From NCBI GenBank assembly GCA_035578905.1, contig JAQJVL010000155.1, positions 1,591,501-1,655,500 on the forward strand: a stretch of 64,000 bases of DNA, written 5' to 3'. Of the stretch, positions 52,701 to 58,681 are shown piece by piece (the first letter of the stretch is position 1; every line of letters starts with the position of its first letter). The DNA comes from Stictocephala bisonia. Lineage: Eukaryota > Arthropoda > Insecta > Hemiptera > Membracidae. A model generated the notes under the pieces. The model saw only the letters and a program-made list of their open reading frames with translations, was not told where the DNA came from and ran no database searches. A program made the translations under genes and the position numbers.

Positions 52701-55700
52701 GCCTCCACAGAGAAACCTTCCCTCTTCACAGGCCGACCAGCTGCCTCGTTAACTACCTGCCAACATTTTCTCGAGTTTCCTGATGCAAGATTAATTTTAT
52801 TCCTAAAATAGCTAAATTTAGCTTTCTTTATTATAGAATGTAAAATATTGCAATACCTATTATAATTGTTACGTTGGCATGTATTAAAAGGTTGATTTCT
52901 GAGTTTCCTACTTAGTTTATCGTGGTATCTAATGGACCTAACAATACCAACCGTAATCCAGAGCTTTATTTTAGTGATCGCTGCTCTTTTTATAATTGTT
53001 TCAGAATTGGATCTAAGAATGAATTTCAAAGTATTTACAAACTCGTTTGTATAGAGAAGTCTGGGGTGTCCATGTTGGGTGGTAATCATTGTGCGGATGT
53101 TCTGTGGGGGAGATAACTGAGTATCAGGCTTGTCAATTAGCTGAAAATCAGACCAGCACTACGTGGTTTGGATTCCACGTAAAGCTGTAGGTCCCTTAGT
53201 TGCCCTGGCTGTTGGGCTATTAATAAATTGCCTTTTCTGAAGAACAGTTGAACTCAGTTAGTAACCAGACTACATTCATCCATACTCATCCTACACTCAT
53301 ATAACCATTCATATTCGCCTTAAAATACCAACAACGTTGTGTCGGCGTCTCATATGTAGTAATAGTAATAGTAGTAATAACATCATTACATTCAATTACC
53401 TTGTTCCAATCATGATGTGATATATTTTGCCAGTTTCTTACTGTGATAGTTTTTTCTAATTCACTGCTCATAACTTTATTGTAGTTAGACATTTGTAAGC
53501 AAATTGTCCGATGGTCCGTTATTGAAGAGTCCAAGACGACTGACTCATTAATATTAACTGGTATATTTTTAGACAATTTCATAAAAAAATGATCAATACA
53601 TGTATATTACTGGCAGGTCGTGTGACTTTATTAATACATTGAATGTAACCAGCATTCTGAAGTATGTCGAGATATGGGTCGTGATTGGAATTTTGAACAA
53701 TAATTAAAATATTGCAATTTAAATCTCCAGCAAATATACTGATGCCATATAGACATCATTACTATTGTAAAAGTTTTCTAATCCATCGTTAAATAAATAT
53801 AGGTCGGTATATGGACTAGAAAAGTTCAGTTTATCTATGAGTTGTCTGTAACTCGAAATCGGTGATTTTTTCATTACTAACTACAACCTTGTTTACTTAA
53901 AAATTTAGATAATTTTTCCTCTCCTTAAAAGTTCCAGTTATTAAGGTTCAACTATATTGCAAGTTACCTTCTTATCGTATATTTAATCACTACCAGGGTG
54001 GCGTAGAGGGCCAGTTACAATCATACAGTGGTGTGTTTATGATTTTGTTAGCTCTATGGGCAATCTAGAATATCAGACCCCCTAAAATGAAAAACAACAA
54101 GAGCCAATCATGAATCCATGCACTGTAGGGAATATGTATACATATAGACTACCAATGAGAGGACGCCCAAGCACCGTGACAATACTGAGCCTATAACAAC
54201 TCAGGCAACATAATCCATTACTTTCTATGGGCCAAACTTCTTGCCTCTAAGTTATATGACTATAGAACTATGACACTTCTACGATCAGATCGGCCATAGT
54301 TAAGGAGCTAAGGCAGTGGCTTGCTATGCAGCTGGCCTGAGCTTAGTTCCTGGTTTGACCATGGAGTTTTTATCTTGTGGTTCCGAAACCATATAAGTCG
54401 TTGGTCCAATGAGCCTGAAAAACAAAAAATGGTTTTGTCCAACCAAGCTCCATTGAGTATTTTCTCACTGAGAGACATAACAAGTTTAAATTACTACTAC
54501 CAACAAAGACTTATTATTTTTTCTGTTTGTTATCTTGTCACGTCAGTACATATATGTATATAATCTAGTAAATTCATTAATATGAGCTACCTATTGCTTA
54601 CCTTCACTATTGATGGATTTCAGATCATAAGATCCTTTTCTGATGGACGGAACACTTCCCCGAGGGTAAATGTGGTTTTCCAAGGGGTTATCTTGGACGT
54701 AAACATAATGAGTAGGCTCCCTGTAACATCCATTGCATTGAATTAGATCAAAATGTTAAGATATATGTTTTTAAAACAATTAATTATTGAAACCAGTCGG
54801 GAGAAGAGTGATGTGATCTTAATGTTACTCTGCTTAATATGGTCTTTATATTATTTTTGGTTATCTTTTTGACAGATTTTCGTATCAATCTGAGAAAATA
54901 AGTAAATCCAACTTTTAATATCATGGTGTATGAGAATTTTTAAATACAAAGTATAGTTATAGTGTTATATTAATGTTGGACAATTTGGGATGTTCTTCAA
55001 GCCTAATTTTTGATTTTATCATATGCCATTATATGTTTGTTTGTTTTGGGGGATTACAAGTAATTACAAAAGTTTTCACATAGTTTAATATTTCAATCTG
55101 TTCTGTGATTGAACTATTGTGTGGATTTATCATAAGATGTCTTTAAGCAATACCATTTTAACAACTTTTATATACTGTACTGAGTACATAAATTTTTGTT
55201 ATCATAATTACATTAAACCCTAAAATGAGTATTTTAACAAAGCCATTTATGTTTTGAGTTTAGGACTGCCATCGTATCAAACAATAATCCTTGTGTTATA
55301 AAATTAGAAAGCTATGAAGCTCAACCTTAAGGTCAAAACCAAAATGATTGTAAAATAATCTTTCAGAAACTAAAGAATGAACTCTGTATCAAATCTATAT
55401 GTCCCTTTTTTATACACCACTTATATATAAGTATCCTGAAATTAAACAATCAGGATACTTATATATAAGTGGTTATTACCGAACCACTTATATAATAACC
55501 GAAATAATAATAGCTTTTGTACACCTTCCTGAATTCCATAACAGAATTCCCATTCAAACCCTGCTCTTTCCTTTCGCCATGACAACTAACCTGTCTTTCA
55601 CGAGCTGACAGACAATTATAGGTGATATCACATGTTTGCCCATCTCATGAATGAAGTCAATGATCAGCCATGTTGATTTATTTTATTTCTATTCCAATTG

Positions 55701-57507
55701 CATCTGCTCTATACAAATACAAATTGTAATGGTGCCACATTTAAATTTATAATTATGTCACTGGCAATATATAAACATCCAATTTGATCAGTCAACAATA
55801 TGAGCACGTTCTAAAAAGATATTGTCAAAAAACTGGTTTACTCTGGTCAATACTAGTTAAATAAATTAAGGCGTGTAAGCTCTGCTAGGATCTCAGGGTA
55901 TAATGTGTTTATACTGATCACTTGCAGATTAGTTCAGCTATGGTATTCATAAGCATTCAGCTGGAGTTCAGGTAAGATTAAGACTTCTAGTTTGAGTTTT
56001 TATTATTTTATTATGAGACGTCAATTTAGGGGTTTAAATCTGAAATTGCTGAGCTTCCCCAAATATCCTAAATCTTCCAACATTTTCAGCTGTTCATCAT
56101 AGGAGTACATCCTGTATGTTAATACAGCTGAAGCTTATGTCGGCACTGGTGGCACAGAGCTGTAACCCAGGAACTACTTGGGGACAAAGTGTTCAGGAGA
56201 TTGTAGGCGATAGATCCTATGCTCGGTCCTCTTAATACTGACTCGGAGTCTGCTCAATGGTTTCCATCGATGTGGACACTACTAGAGAAGTCTGGGGTGT
56301 CCATGTTGGATGGTAGTCAAAGTTCGGATGTTGTACAGGGGAGAGAACTGAGTGTCAGACTTGTCAGTTAGCTGAAAATCAGACCAACACTACATGGTTC
56401 GGATTCCACGTAAAGCTGTAGGTCTCTTAGTTACCCTGGCTGTTGGGCAATTAATAAATTTCCCTTTCTAGGGAACAGTTGAAATAAGTTAGTAACCAGA
56501 CTACACCCATCCACACTCATATAATCATCATTCATATTCGATTGTGAGAACTGAGATCATTCGAAGATCATTCGAGAATCGAAGAATGAGATCATTCGAT
56601 ATCACTCAGAGAACTGAGTGTCAGACTTGTCAGTTAGCTGAAAATCAGACCAACACTACATGGTTCGGATTCCACGTAAAGCTGTAGGTCTCTTAGTTAC
56701 CCTGGCTGTTGGGCAATTAATAAATTGCCCTTTCTGAGGAACAGTTGAAATAAGTTAGTAACCAGACTACACCCATCCACACTCATATAATCATCATTCA
56801 TATTCACCTTAAAATACGCACAATGTTGTGTCGGTGTCTTATAAATAAGAATAAGAATATTAGAACCATAATTCATACATACATCACCAAGTGTTCATAC
56901 AAACATCTTTATTGAAAGTAATTAGACAAAGTATAATTGTTGAGCTTAGAACTTATTAATTCAAATTTTATAAAACCCTCATTACATAGAGTCATGTATA
57001 TTCGACCCTCGATAATCTGAACAACCTGGTCGGAAAACTAGAAACATCCTTATGCCACAGCAGCTACTGAAGTATGCCACTGAAGCTGTAAGCAAAGTCA
57101 TTAAGTCTTCTGAACAGCTGCTATATTGTTCAGTTGTTATTCTTAAATAACAAATAAATGTTTGGTACAGTAATAATGTCAAAAACCTTTTCTAATTTTA
57201 ATATTTCACTTTCAGTAACTTAAACATTTCACAAACCCGAACATCATTTAGTCCACATACGTTTGGGTTTAGGTGCTCTACTGTACACTGACCTGCCAAT
57301 GGCCTGGTAGGGCATTGCTCGACACTGCAGCGTGATGTTCTCTCCACTCTTGCTGCGCCAGCTGATCTTCCCCTCCCAATCAAAGCCCTTCTCGAGCTGC
57401 CGGGTGACCTGGTCCATGTTGCCAAGTTGATGGAAGTGTGGGAGACTATGAGCTAACAACTCCTCTGCTTTGTACCCAAACACTTGGCACCAAGTTCTGT
57501 TCACATA
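16584..57507 (-). CDS. Pde8: PDE8-type cAMP phosphodiesterase, 5'-partial (11 exons, 598 codons)
   Basis: Eleven GT/AG-bounded exons join with matching phases into 1797 nt ending TAA. Order: PAS domain (residues 1 to ~95), a linker with the PKA-type site ARRQS (S120; the equivalent RRHS site of human PDE8A is reported to be phosphorylated), the conserved LEAPITRVI segment (~129-137), then the class I PDE catalytic domain (~250-560). Visible catalytic residues are H302 (YHN, general acid), H306, H342, D343 and D475 (metal site) and Q527 (purine-binding glutamine). The PAS plus this linker and the block [12 protein letters not shown] identify PDE8 rather than PDE4 or PDE7. Length from PAS to stop is close to the corresponding part of human PDE8A. 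The missing part is the N-terminal REC-like region (~200 residues), upstream of 57507. The enzyme hydrolyses cAMP with high affinity. The introns are 0.5-18 kb and full of transposons. Confidence 0.95.
17568..17697 (-). CDS. Pde8: Pde8 exon j
   Basis: It encodes [18 protein letters not shown], then [17 protein letters not shown] and MFEAWD. The SQ..F.D stretch holds the invariant glutamine Q527 that reads the purine ring. The donor is GTAAGT. Confidence 0.96.
17883..18560 (+). mobile_element. SINE family 2, plus copy, split by another insertion
   Basis: It starts GTTGGCACTAGTAGCCCAGC and has a B-box-like TAGGTTCAATGCTC near 17940. It then follows the family body (CACTACTAGAGAAGTCTGGAG; AGACCAACACTAAGTGG). 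The body breaks at about 18245 and its tail resumes at about 18498, ending ATCGACGTCTTATTAATGA. Family members are 33858-34266, 53050-53390, 56139-56861 and 18570-18857 (minus). Confidence 0.8.
18245..18497 (-). mobile_element. Unclassified retroposed fragment inside a SINE
   Basis: About 250 bp separates the two halves of the SINE copy. A T-rich run at its plus-strand start suggests a minus-oriented insertion with a poly(A) end. The interior (GGTAGGCCAAAAGGCTTATT...CCCATCTTGTTCATATG) has no coding similarity I recognise and may be a LINE 3' UTR. Confidence 0.5.
18570..18857 (-). mobile_element. SINE family 2, minus copy
   Basis: The reverse complement starts GTCAGCACTAGTTGCACAG and ends ...AAACTGTAAGTCCCTT. 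It follows the family body closely but is truncated at its 3' side. It faces the copy at 17883-18560, giving an inverted SINE pair with about 10 bp between them. Confidence 0.8.
19256..19440 (-). mobile_element. Jockey-like LINE 3' UTR fragment
   Basis: AAATAAATAAATAAATC followed by TTGTCACAACACGTTTCC and CATAGCTATGAAACAGATGA is the reverse complement of the 3' UTR of the LINE at 28450-29960 (near 29780-29955). It is a very short 5'-truncated copy of the same family in the opposite orientation. Confidence 0.85.
20051..20218 (-). CDS. Pde8: Pde8 exon i
   Basis: It has 56 codons in phase 0, after the 17.9-kb intron: [15 protein letters not shown], then [17 protein letters not shown] and [16 protein letters not shown]475 of CADV is the last metal ligand. 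The acceptor is TTATTTCAG and the donor GTAACA. Confidence 0.96.
20221..21524. other. Pde8 intron, no feature recognised
   Basis: AT-rich intron. The open frame 21110-21430 has a GC-richer end (21285-21420) but no family resemblance. Confidence 0.5.
21527..22076. mobile_element. Mariner-like MITE with ~190-bp inverted arms
   Basis: The left end is TAGTGTGTCCCAAAAGTCCC. The right end, read inward, is CAGTATGTCCCAAAAGTGTC. TA flanks both (21525-21526 and 22077-22078). The arms (21527-21715 and 21885-22076) remain paired throughout, including GGTACAAAACTTTGCA, GCTGCTGGACATAAAAAGCT and CATGTATTCAGTG. The two arms differ by an extra AGCTGGACATAATGCTGAAT-type insert on the right. There is no transposase; an open frame at 21554-21793 is just arm sequence. 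Confidence 0.85.
22500..22600 (+). repeat. 51-bp tandem duplication
   Basis: AAGGGTCCGTAACAAGGAAG and the following 31 bp are repeated at once with about two differences. No function is apparent. Confidence 0.9.
22950..24175 (-). repeat. Unclassified ~1.2-kb dispersed repeat, copy A
   Basis: It is the reverse complement of 34630-35830. The ~360-bp core (23531-23890) matches the other copy at all but a handful of positions, while the flanks are clearly diverged with many indels. There is no open frame in the core. Words such as CTGACAAGAATCCGAAACG and a TATATAAG stretch lie in the core. It may be part of a long retroelement or a non-autonomous DNA element; no ends were recognised. Confidence 0.8.
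24781..26634 (-). CDS. piggyBac-like transposase, intact, 617 aa
   Basis: DDE/D transposase that cuts and pastes at TTAA. The first ~85 residues are acidic and low-complexity ([19 protein letters not shown]). The DDE domain follows with D284 ([11 protein letters not shown]), D369 (ITGDNWFSS) and D468 plus D471 ([14 protein letters not shown]), corresponding to the catalytic aspartates of the family. The family's [11 protein letters not shown] is at 390-400. The end is a Cys-rich zinc-binding domain (C578, C581, C593, C596, C601, C604, C609, C612, C616). There are no internal stops or frameshifts. The ATG at 26634 is chosen because it precedes the acidic N-terminus and no upstream similarity is visible. 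Antisense open frames (24806-25081, 25856-26302) are shadows. Confidence 0.95.
   Translation of the reverse strand: MNNPSTSRGVSTNDRDYERRIQLMLNDEVPDEESDPDDPVDDSDEDPDYVLPNDEGHSSTDSSSGDDENYLDDNIEADIPVNRENEPEFYFGKPNVKKNYPGFQWSSSEPNQNVRIPAHNIVRGGLPGLRGRARALGYKPDKLEVFELLFDHSMINTIVTNTNIKLASVKERLGPTTNSSTYRETDEIEMKALLGLLLFSSILKGNDEDMNSIFSADATSRPIYTATFTKKRYLTLLACLRFDEMATRDTRRIRDKAAPISGLFLKLVANSQDQYCVSSYLTVDEMLVPFRGRCPLKVFMPKKPKKYGVKIMCLTDAKTSYLYNAYIYTGKKSDGVGLLPEERKLLIPTQSVLRLCQPVIGTNKNITGDNWFSSVEVTDQLKQRGLTYVGTLKRNKREIPPEFQPGPTRPVGSALFGFNGEKTLVSFVPKPNKAVILISTMHHSKTMDEEKKKPEIICCYNKTKCGVDILDMKCAVYSSSRRTRRWPLAVFYRMLNIASTNSYILYMSYTGSPMITRFQFVKDLAMDLVTQHLRRRLEIPNLRRTVKTSIKTILYPDDEAPAREPGIPCDKMEKRKTCSKCPSARERKTQYRCIRCLQAICLECSRKVCTGCAPECV
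26642..26725. repeat. Subterminal repeats of the piggyBac end motif
   Basis: GCACTAACGGAGCTATCCGG (about 26645) and GCACTAATGGAGCTATCCGG (about 26690) repeat 45 bp apart. They resemble the terminal CACTTTAATGGAGCTACCGG. GAGACCGGTA recurs at 26722 and 26888. They probably are transposase binding sites and lie upstream of the transposase ATG. Confidence 0.75.
26916..27845. other. Pde8 intron, no gene recognised
   Basis: AT-rich sequence with an unassigned moderately GC block near 27400-27560. A single degenerate minisatellite unit lies near 27722-27750. Confidence 0.5.
27848..28018 (-). repeat. Minisatellite, ~4.7 copies of a 36-bp unit
   Basis: The unit on the plus strand is CCCGCCCACCCATACACG followed by TACAGTGGTGATGACCCA. 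Copies differ at a few positions each. As 36 is divisible by 3, all three minus frames stay open as 12-residue repeats; these are not genes. It is the same family as 823-980 and 60172-60240. Confidence 0.92.
28105..28430 (-). pseudogene. Older LINE reverse transcriptase, 3' piece of a split copy
   Basis: The minus strand reads [20 protein letters not shown], then [15 protein letters not shown], which is the 'FLGV..D..L.W..H...VC..LS' stretch downstream of the YADD box. The matching upstream piece is at 29960-30110. The plus-strand LINE at 28450-29960 lies exactly between them. Confidence 0.7.
28450..29960 (+). mobile_element. 5'-truncated jockey-like LINE
   Basis: The RT domain reads [52 protein letters not shown] and [14 protein letters not shown]. 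After an in-frame TAA at 29192 the same frame goes on to [21 protein letters not shown] and to the C-terminal FNKLP..IK motif, stopping at 29737. A 3' UTR with CAATAAAG and an (ATTT)n tail ends near 29960. The endonuclease half is missing. One stop codon aside, it is well kept, so it is a fairly young insertion. Superfamily is by motif similarity only. Confidence 0.9.
28490..29737 (+). pseudogene. Reverse transcriptase ORF with one in-frame stop
   Basis: About 415 codons cover RT fingers to C-terminus. YADD (first two catalytic Asp) and the [10 protein letters not shown] box (third Asp) are intact. TAA at 29192-29194 splits it, so it cannot give a full protein. Without an endonuclease it could not be autonomous in any case. 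Confidence 0.88.
29960..30110 (-). pseudogene. Older LINE reverse transcriptase, 5' piece of a split copy
   Basis: The minus strand reads [27 protein letters not shown] and LYLFANGTS. This is the VPQGS...FADDTS region with the catalytic DD changed to NG. It breaks off where the plus-strand LINE begins and the rest is at 28105-28430. Confidence 0.75.
30111..33857. other. Pde8 intron, no gene recognised
   Basis: AT-rich with a poly(C) run at 31322-31334 and a GC-richer unassigned block at 31360-31760. A B-box-like GTTCGAATCC near 32703 follows TAGCCTAGGTTAG and could be a decayed SINE. The minus open frame 33297-33509 has no recognised relatives. Confidence 0.5.
33858..34266 (+). mobile_element. 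SINE family 2, full-length-looking copy
   Basis: It runs from GTCGGCACTGGTGGCGTAGT (A-box-like) through GCGATAGGTT to the family 3' end GATCGGCGTCTTAATAATGA. About 400 bp. The 3' end is a short (TAAT)-like repeat rather than poly(A). Confidence 0.82.
34630..35830 (+). repeat. Unclassified ~1.2-kb dispersed repeat, copy B
   Basis: It is the inverted partner of 22950-24175. The near-identical core is about 34872-35235. It has no reading frame and contains AAGTATATAAGTTATAAG. Confidence 0.8.
36161..36330 (+). mobile_element. tRNA-derived SINE, family 1, best-preserved copy
   Basis: It starts GCCGGCGTGGTGGCTCAGTGG (A box within) and has the B box GGTTCGAATCC. The tail GTACTTCACTCGTTGAATAA...GTGAAGTTTATAT ends in a run of A. 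The A box region TGGCTCAGTGG is exactly complementary to CCACTGAGCCA further on. The 3' acceptor half of a tRNA is absent, so this is not a tRNA gene. Confidence 0.85.
36469..38112 (+). mobile_element. P-superfamily DNA transposon, decayed
   Basis: Ends CATAGAACTATAAACATGGA and, read inward from the right, CATAGAACTATTAACATGGA are flanked by an 8-bp direct repeat ATATGCAC (36461-36468 and 38113-38120). CA-starting ends with 8-bp duplications fit the P superfamily. Inside are a THAP-like start (36708, [18 protein letters not shown] then a stop) and a piece reading [20 protein letters not shown] (37421-37537), like the end of P/THAP9 transposases. It is 1644 bp with most of the transposase lost. 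Confidence 0.82.
36708..37537 (+). pseudogene. Remnant of a THAP-domain (P-type) transposase
   Basis: Two short similar blocks are separated by non-coding decay. The first is C-V-A-Y-N-C-K-N, matching the first two zinc ligands of a THAP finger. The second is [15 protein letters not shown], close to the family's C-terminal 'RG.L..PSD....LI'. Catalytic residues are not visible. Confidence 0.6.
38144..38295 (-). CDS. Pde8: Pde8 exon h
   Basis: It encodes [34 protein letters not shown] and [31 protein letters not shown] is the family signature. The donor GTATGT (38143-38138) is followed only 23 nt later by the target duplication of a P-type transposon (element 36469-38112). Confidence 0.96.
38296..40084. 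other. Pde8 intron, nothing recognised
   Basis: AT-rich, with no exon or known repeat identified. 39740-39830 shares words with 21275-21330 (ACACC.CTGCA.G.TTTG..TGCCAACCC-like). Confidence 0.5.
40085..40212 (-). CDS. Pde8: Pde8 exon g
   Basis: It encodes [31 protein letters not shown] and [18 protein letters not shown] is the second metal-binding stretch of class I PDEs. The acceptor is TTTTCCAG and the donor GTATAA. Confidence 0.96.
40389..40640. repeat. GC-richer block starting with a piggyBac-like end
   Basis: TTAACCCTTTTCAGTAGGAA at 40387-40406 looks like TTAA plus a CCC-starting piggyBac end. The following 200 bp is unusually GC-rich with GTGGC/GCCAC words (CCACTATTGTGGC, GCCACTTTCGTGGC). 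No matching right end was found. All three plus frames are open, so the frames themselves are not evidence of coding. Confidence 0.35.
40752..41000 (+). repeat. Pair of ~60-bp direct repeats 183 bp apart
   Basis: AATGCAACAAATAATGCATC (about 40775) and AATGCAACAAATAATACATT (about 40958) lie in similar contexts ending GAAAAATACATACT. A local duplication. Confidence 0.75.
41001..42235. other. Pde8 intron, no gene recognised
   Basis: The open frames at 41315-41638 (minus) and 41414-41602 (plus) overlap and resemble nothing known. TTCAATAAACTTGAACCTTG at 41797-41816 looks like the 3' end of a LINE, but no coding part was found next to it. Confidence 0.45.
42240..42885 (-). pseudogene. LINE 3' end (RT C-terminus and UTR)
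   Basis: The minus strand reads [19 protein letters not shown], then [13 protein letters not shown]. This matches the 'F..LP.EI......FK..L..WL' tail of jockey/CR1-like LINEs. It runs into a long UTR ending AATAAAGTTTATTTTGATTT. It is 5'-truncated. Confidence 0.65.
42886..44038. other. Pde8 intron, no gene recognised
   Basis: Short open frames at 43078-43281 (minus) and 43446-43646 (plus) have no known relatives and no splice support. Confidence 0.5.
44039..44317 (-). CDS. Pde8: Pde8 exon f (catalytic HD region)
   Basis: It encodes [15 protein letters not shown], then [31 protein letters not shown] and [15 protein letters not shown]. It holds H302 (YHN), H306 (SHAADV), H342 and D343 (HDIDHPG), all intact. 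The donor is GTGACT. It gives 92 complete codons between split codons. Confidence 0.97.
44650..45010 (-). mobile_element. Helitron-like repeat fragment, family H2
   Basis: Its reverse complement (ACAGATTTTTGTGAAATTTG, GGAAGTTAGCTTTTGTAT) aligns with 59090-59590, including the distal part ('AAACAGCTGATACTAAAAAC' against 'AAACAGCTCATACAAAAAAA'). No end is preserved here. It lies between Pde8 exons e and f. Confidence 0.6.
45085..45278 (-). CDS. Pde8: Pde8 exon e (linker to catalytic domain)
   Basis: Preceded by GCTTTAG and starting in phase 0, it encodes [18 protein letters not shown], an Ala/Pro-rich stretch, then [24 protein letters not shown] marks the start of the catalytic domain in PDE8. 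The RRSS site is another possible basic-directed kinase site. Confidence 0.92.
46687..46794 (-). CDS. Pde8: Pde8 exon d
   Basis: It has exactly 36 codons: [17 protein letters not shown], then [14 protein letters not shown]. It aligns with the PDE8 segment '[12 protein letters not shown]...DLVGGLM'. The acceptor is TTTTCCAG and the donor GTAAGT. Confidence 0.94.
47335..48714. mobile_element. Long foldback element, copy A
   Basis: Outer arms (about 47335-47570 and 48440-48714) are inverted: GTGCAGCCGAGTTTGAAGG near the left, and CTGTCAGCGCAGAAATTATG then GTGCATCCGAGTTTGAATG reading in from the right. Inner arms (about 47730-47800 and 47875-47940) are also inverted, around a GATTTAAA-rich centre. 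No transposase. Same family as 57838-58681. It lies between Pde8 exons c and d. Confidence 0.8.
48715..50600. other. Pde8 intron, no gene recognised
   Basis: Near 50430-50475 the sequence CGGGTCAGCGAGACTACTGTA resembles one end of a pogo/Tigger element, but a matching other end was not seen. Open frames at 49063 and 49663 are unassigned. Confidence 0.45.
50601..50737 (-). CDS. Pde8: Pde8 exon c (RRQS site, APITRVI block)
   Basis: It encodes [27 protein letters not shown] and [17 protein letters not shown]. All three blocks are characteristic of PDE8. It is bounded by TTTTACAG and GTACAA and ends in phase 0. Confidence 0.94.
51270..51847 (-). mobile_element. Non-autonomous Helitron, both ends intact
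   Basis: Minus strand: the 5' end is TCTATATTTATAAAAGAGG preceded by A (51848). The 3' end is CCGGCGAAGCCGG (5-bp stem hairpin, 51283-51295), nine bases, then CTAG (51273-51270) followed by T (51269). TC start, 3' hairpin, CTAG end and A/T insertion are the Helitron hallmarks. 578 bp without Rep/Hel coding. Confidence 0.88.
52310..53850 (-). pseudogene. LINE (endonuclease to start of RT), split by a SINE
   Basis: Minus strand in order: endonuclease blocks [23 protein letters not shown] and a CIDHFF stretch, then SSITDHRTI (catalytic DH), then a linker ([37 protein letters not shown]). RT start [14 protein letters not shown] leads to KVVPIFKSG at about 52313, where it is cut off. Several frameshifts. 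The SINE at 53050-53390 interrupts it between DHRTI and the linker. It may be the same superfamily as 28450-29960, which has the complementary half. Confidence 0.82.
53050..53390 (+). mobile_element. SINE family 2, 5'-truncated, inside a LINE
   Basis: It starts within the family body (TAGAGAAGTCTGGGGTGTCC) and ends TTGTGTCGGCGTCTC plus a (TAGTAA)-like repeat. The head with the A and B boxes is missing. Confidence 0.85.
53851..54601. other. Pde8 intron, no gene recognised
   Basis: 54305-54370 has a weak SINE look (GGCAGTGGCTTGCTATG then CCTGGTTTGACC as possible A and B boxes), with no second copy in the window. Confidence 0.4.
54602..54720 (-). CDS. Pde8: Pde8 exon b (end of PAS, Ser-rich linker)
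   Basis: TGTTACAG precedes it and GTAAGC follows. It reads [16 protein letters not shown], then [13 protein letters not shown]. The last part resembles the RRKGSLDVK-type linker of PDE8. It starts with one base completing Arg and ends with one base. Confidence 0.88.
55417..55472. repeat. Perfect hairpin, 23-bp arms, 10-nt loop
   Basis: The left arm starts CCACTTATATATAAGTATCC (55417-55439) and is exactly complementary to 55450-55472; the loop is AATTAAACAA. A third partial copy, ACCACTTATATAATAACCG, follows at 55484-55502. It lies in the Pde8 intron between exons a and b. Confidence 0.92.
56139..56861 (+). mobile_element. SINE family 2 with an internal 267-bp duplication
   Basis: It starts GTCGGCACTGGTGGCACAGA with a B-box-like word at 56205-56225, and ends GTGTCGGTGTCTTATAAATA. 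The 3' two-thirds (from AGAGAACTGAGTGTCAGACT) occurs twice, at 56342 and 56609. A junction of GATCATTCGA-type short repeats (56545-56600) separates them. Confidence 0.85.
57293..57507 (-). CDS. Pde8: Pde8 exon a (PAS domain)
   Basis: The acceptor is GTTGTCAACAG and the donor GTCAGT. It encodes [18 protein letters not shown], then [18 protein letters not shown] and [10 protein letters not shown], which is the PAS core of PDE8. It starts in phase 0 and ends with two bases (AG). The codons before this exon are not in frame with anything PDE8-like in 57508-64000. Confidence 0.93.
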
Positions 57508-57837
57508 CTGTTGACAACACCAACAACTCAATTTCCTTACTTTAGTTGTTATTCTATACACGGTGAGTCACTACTAAATGCATTAACTTCACCGACGGGT
57601 TTACCCAAAAAAGTTCACATAAATTACAGTAATCATGTAAGCATGTCATTCAAAAAATTTTTTAAATCATTAAGCATATAATTTTTAAAAATCACAAAAT
57701 ATGCCATTACTGCCAAACGGTTGAGAATCGGACTATAGTTTATATGAACTTTTTTGTTCCTTTTTGTCAGGTTAACTCGCTGGTGAAGTTAATGTATTTA
57801 GAAGTGACACCCTGTATATTTGATTAAAAGTACAAAC
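57508..57837. other. Upstream of the first Pde8 exon seen; nothing recognised
   Basis: Intron directly 5' of the PAS exon. No further exon found here. Confidence 0.5.
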
Positions 57838-58681
57838 TACTGTCAGCGCAGAAATTATGTGCACCCGAGTTTGAAGGTTCTTTTCTAAGAAACTAAGAGG
57901 CCCACGAAAACCCCAATCATACCATTTTTCTCCTTGTTTAATTGTGCGTTTTAAAATAAGAGTTTTAAGTTGTTATTATAAGTTCTAACAATTTTTATCT
58001 TAGTTGGAATAAAGAAAGTACCAGAATTTTAACTAGTTTTCACTGTACATCAAATTTACACCGTTATAACTCAAAAACTTGTTCATGTAAGGCATTTATA
58101 TTTAAATATGTGGTTGTTTAGAATATTTCCTATAAGTTTTATAAATTTTAAAATTTAGAATGTGTAAGTAAATGAAGTGTTTTTATATTGATGTAAATCA
58201 ATTTAAAACAACTGTATTTTCTTACATTTATGAAAATTATGTATCGTAATTATGTATGTAATAAGGATTACAACAAGACTAAATAATTAATTGTACGGCC
58301 TTTAGAAGCCAAGAAAACGATAGTTCATGTAATTGTTAAGGACTTTTTTTCTTTAAAACATAACATTATAAAATTTATAACATGTATAGAAAACATTCTT
58401 AACAACCACATATTAAAATATAGATGCGCTACATGAATGGGTTTTTGAGTAATAACAGTGTCAATTTGATATACAGTGAAAACTAGTACAATACCGGTAC
58501 TTCTTTTGTTCCAACTAAGATAAAAAATATTAGAACTTATAATAACATTTTGAAATTCATAATTCATAATGCAAAAGTAAACAAGGAAAGCAATGGTATG
58601 AATGGAGTTTTCATAGGCCTCTTAGTTTCTTAGAAAACAACCTTCAAACTCAGGTGCATATAGTTTCTGCGCCGGCAGTAG
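57838..58681. mobile_element. Long foldback element, copy B
   Basis: CTACTGTCAGCGCAGAAATT at the left matches CTACTGCCGGCGCAGAAACT read in from the right. Pairing continues through GAGTTTGAAGGTT, AAGAAACTAAGAGGCC and AACTAGTTTTCACTGTA, giving arms of about 330 bp. No target duplication is clear. The centre corresponds to only one strand of the centre of copy A. Confidence 0.85.

Noticed and set aside
54305..54370. Possible third SINE family
   Set aside because: Boxes are weak and there is no second copy in the window.
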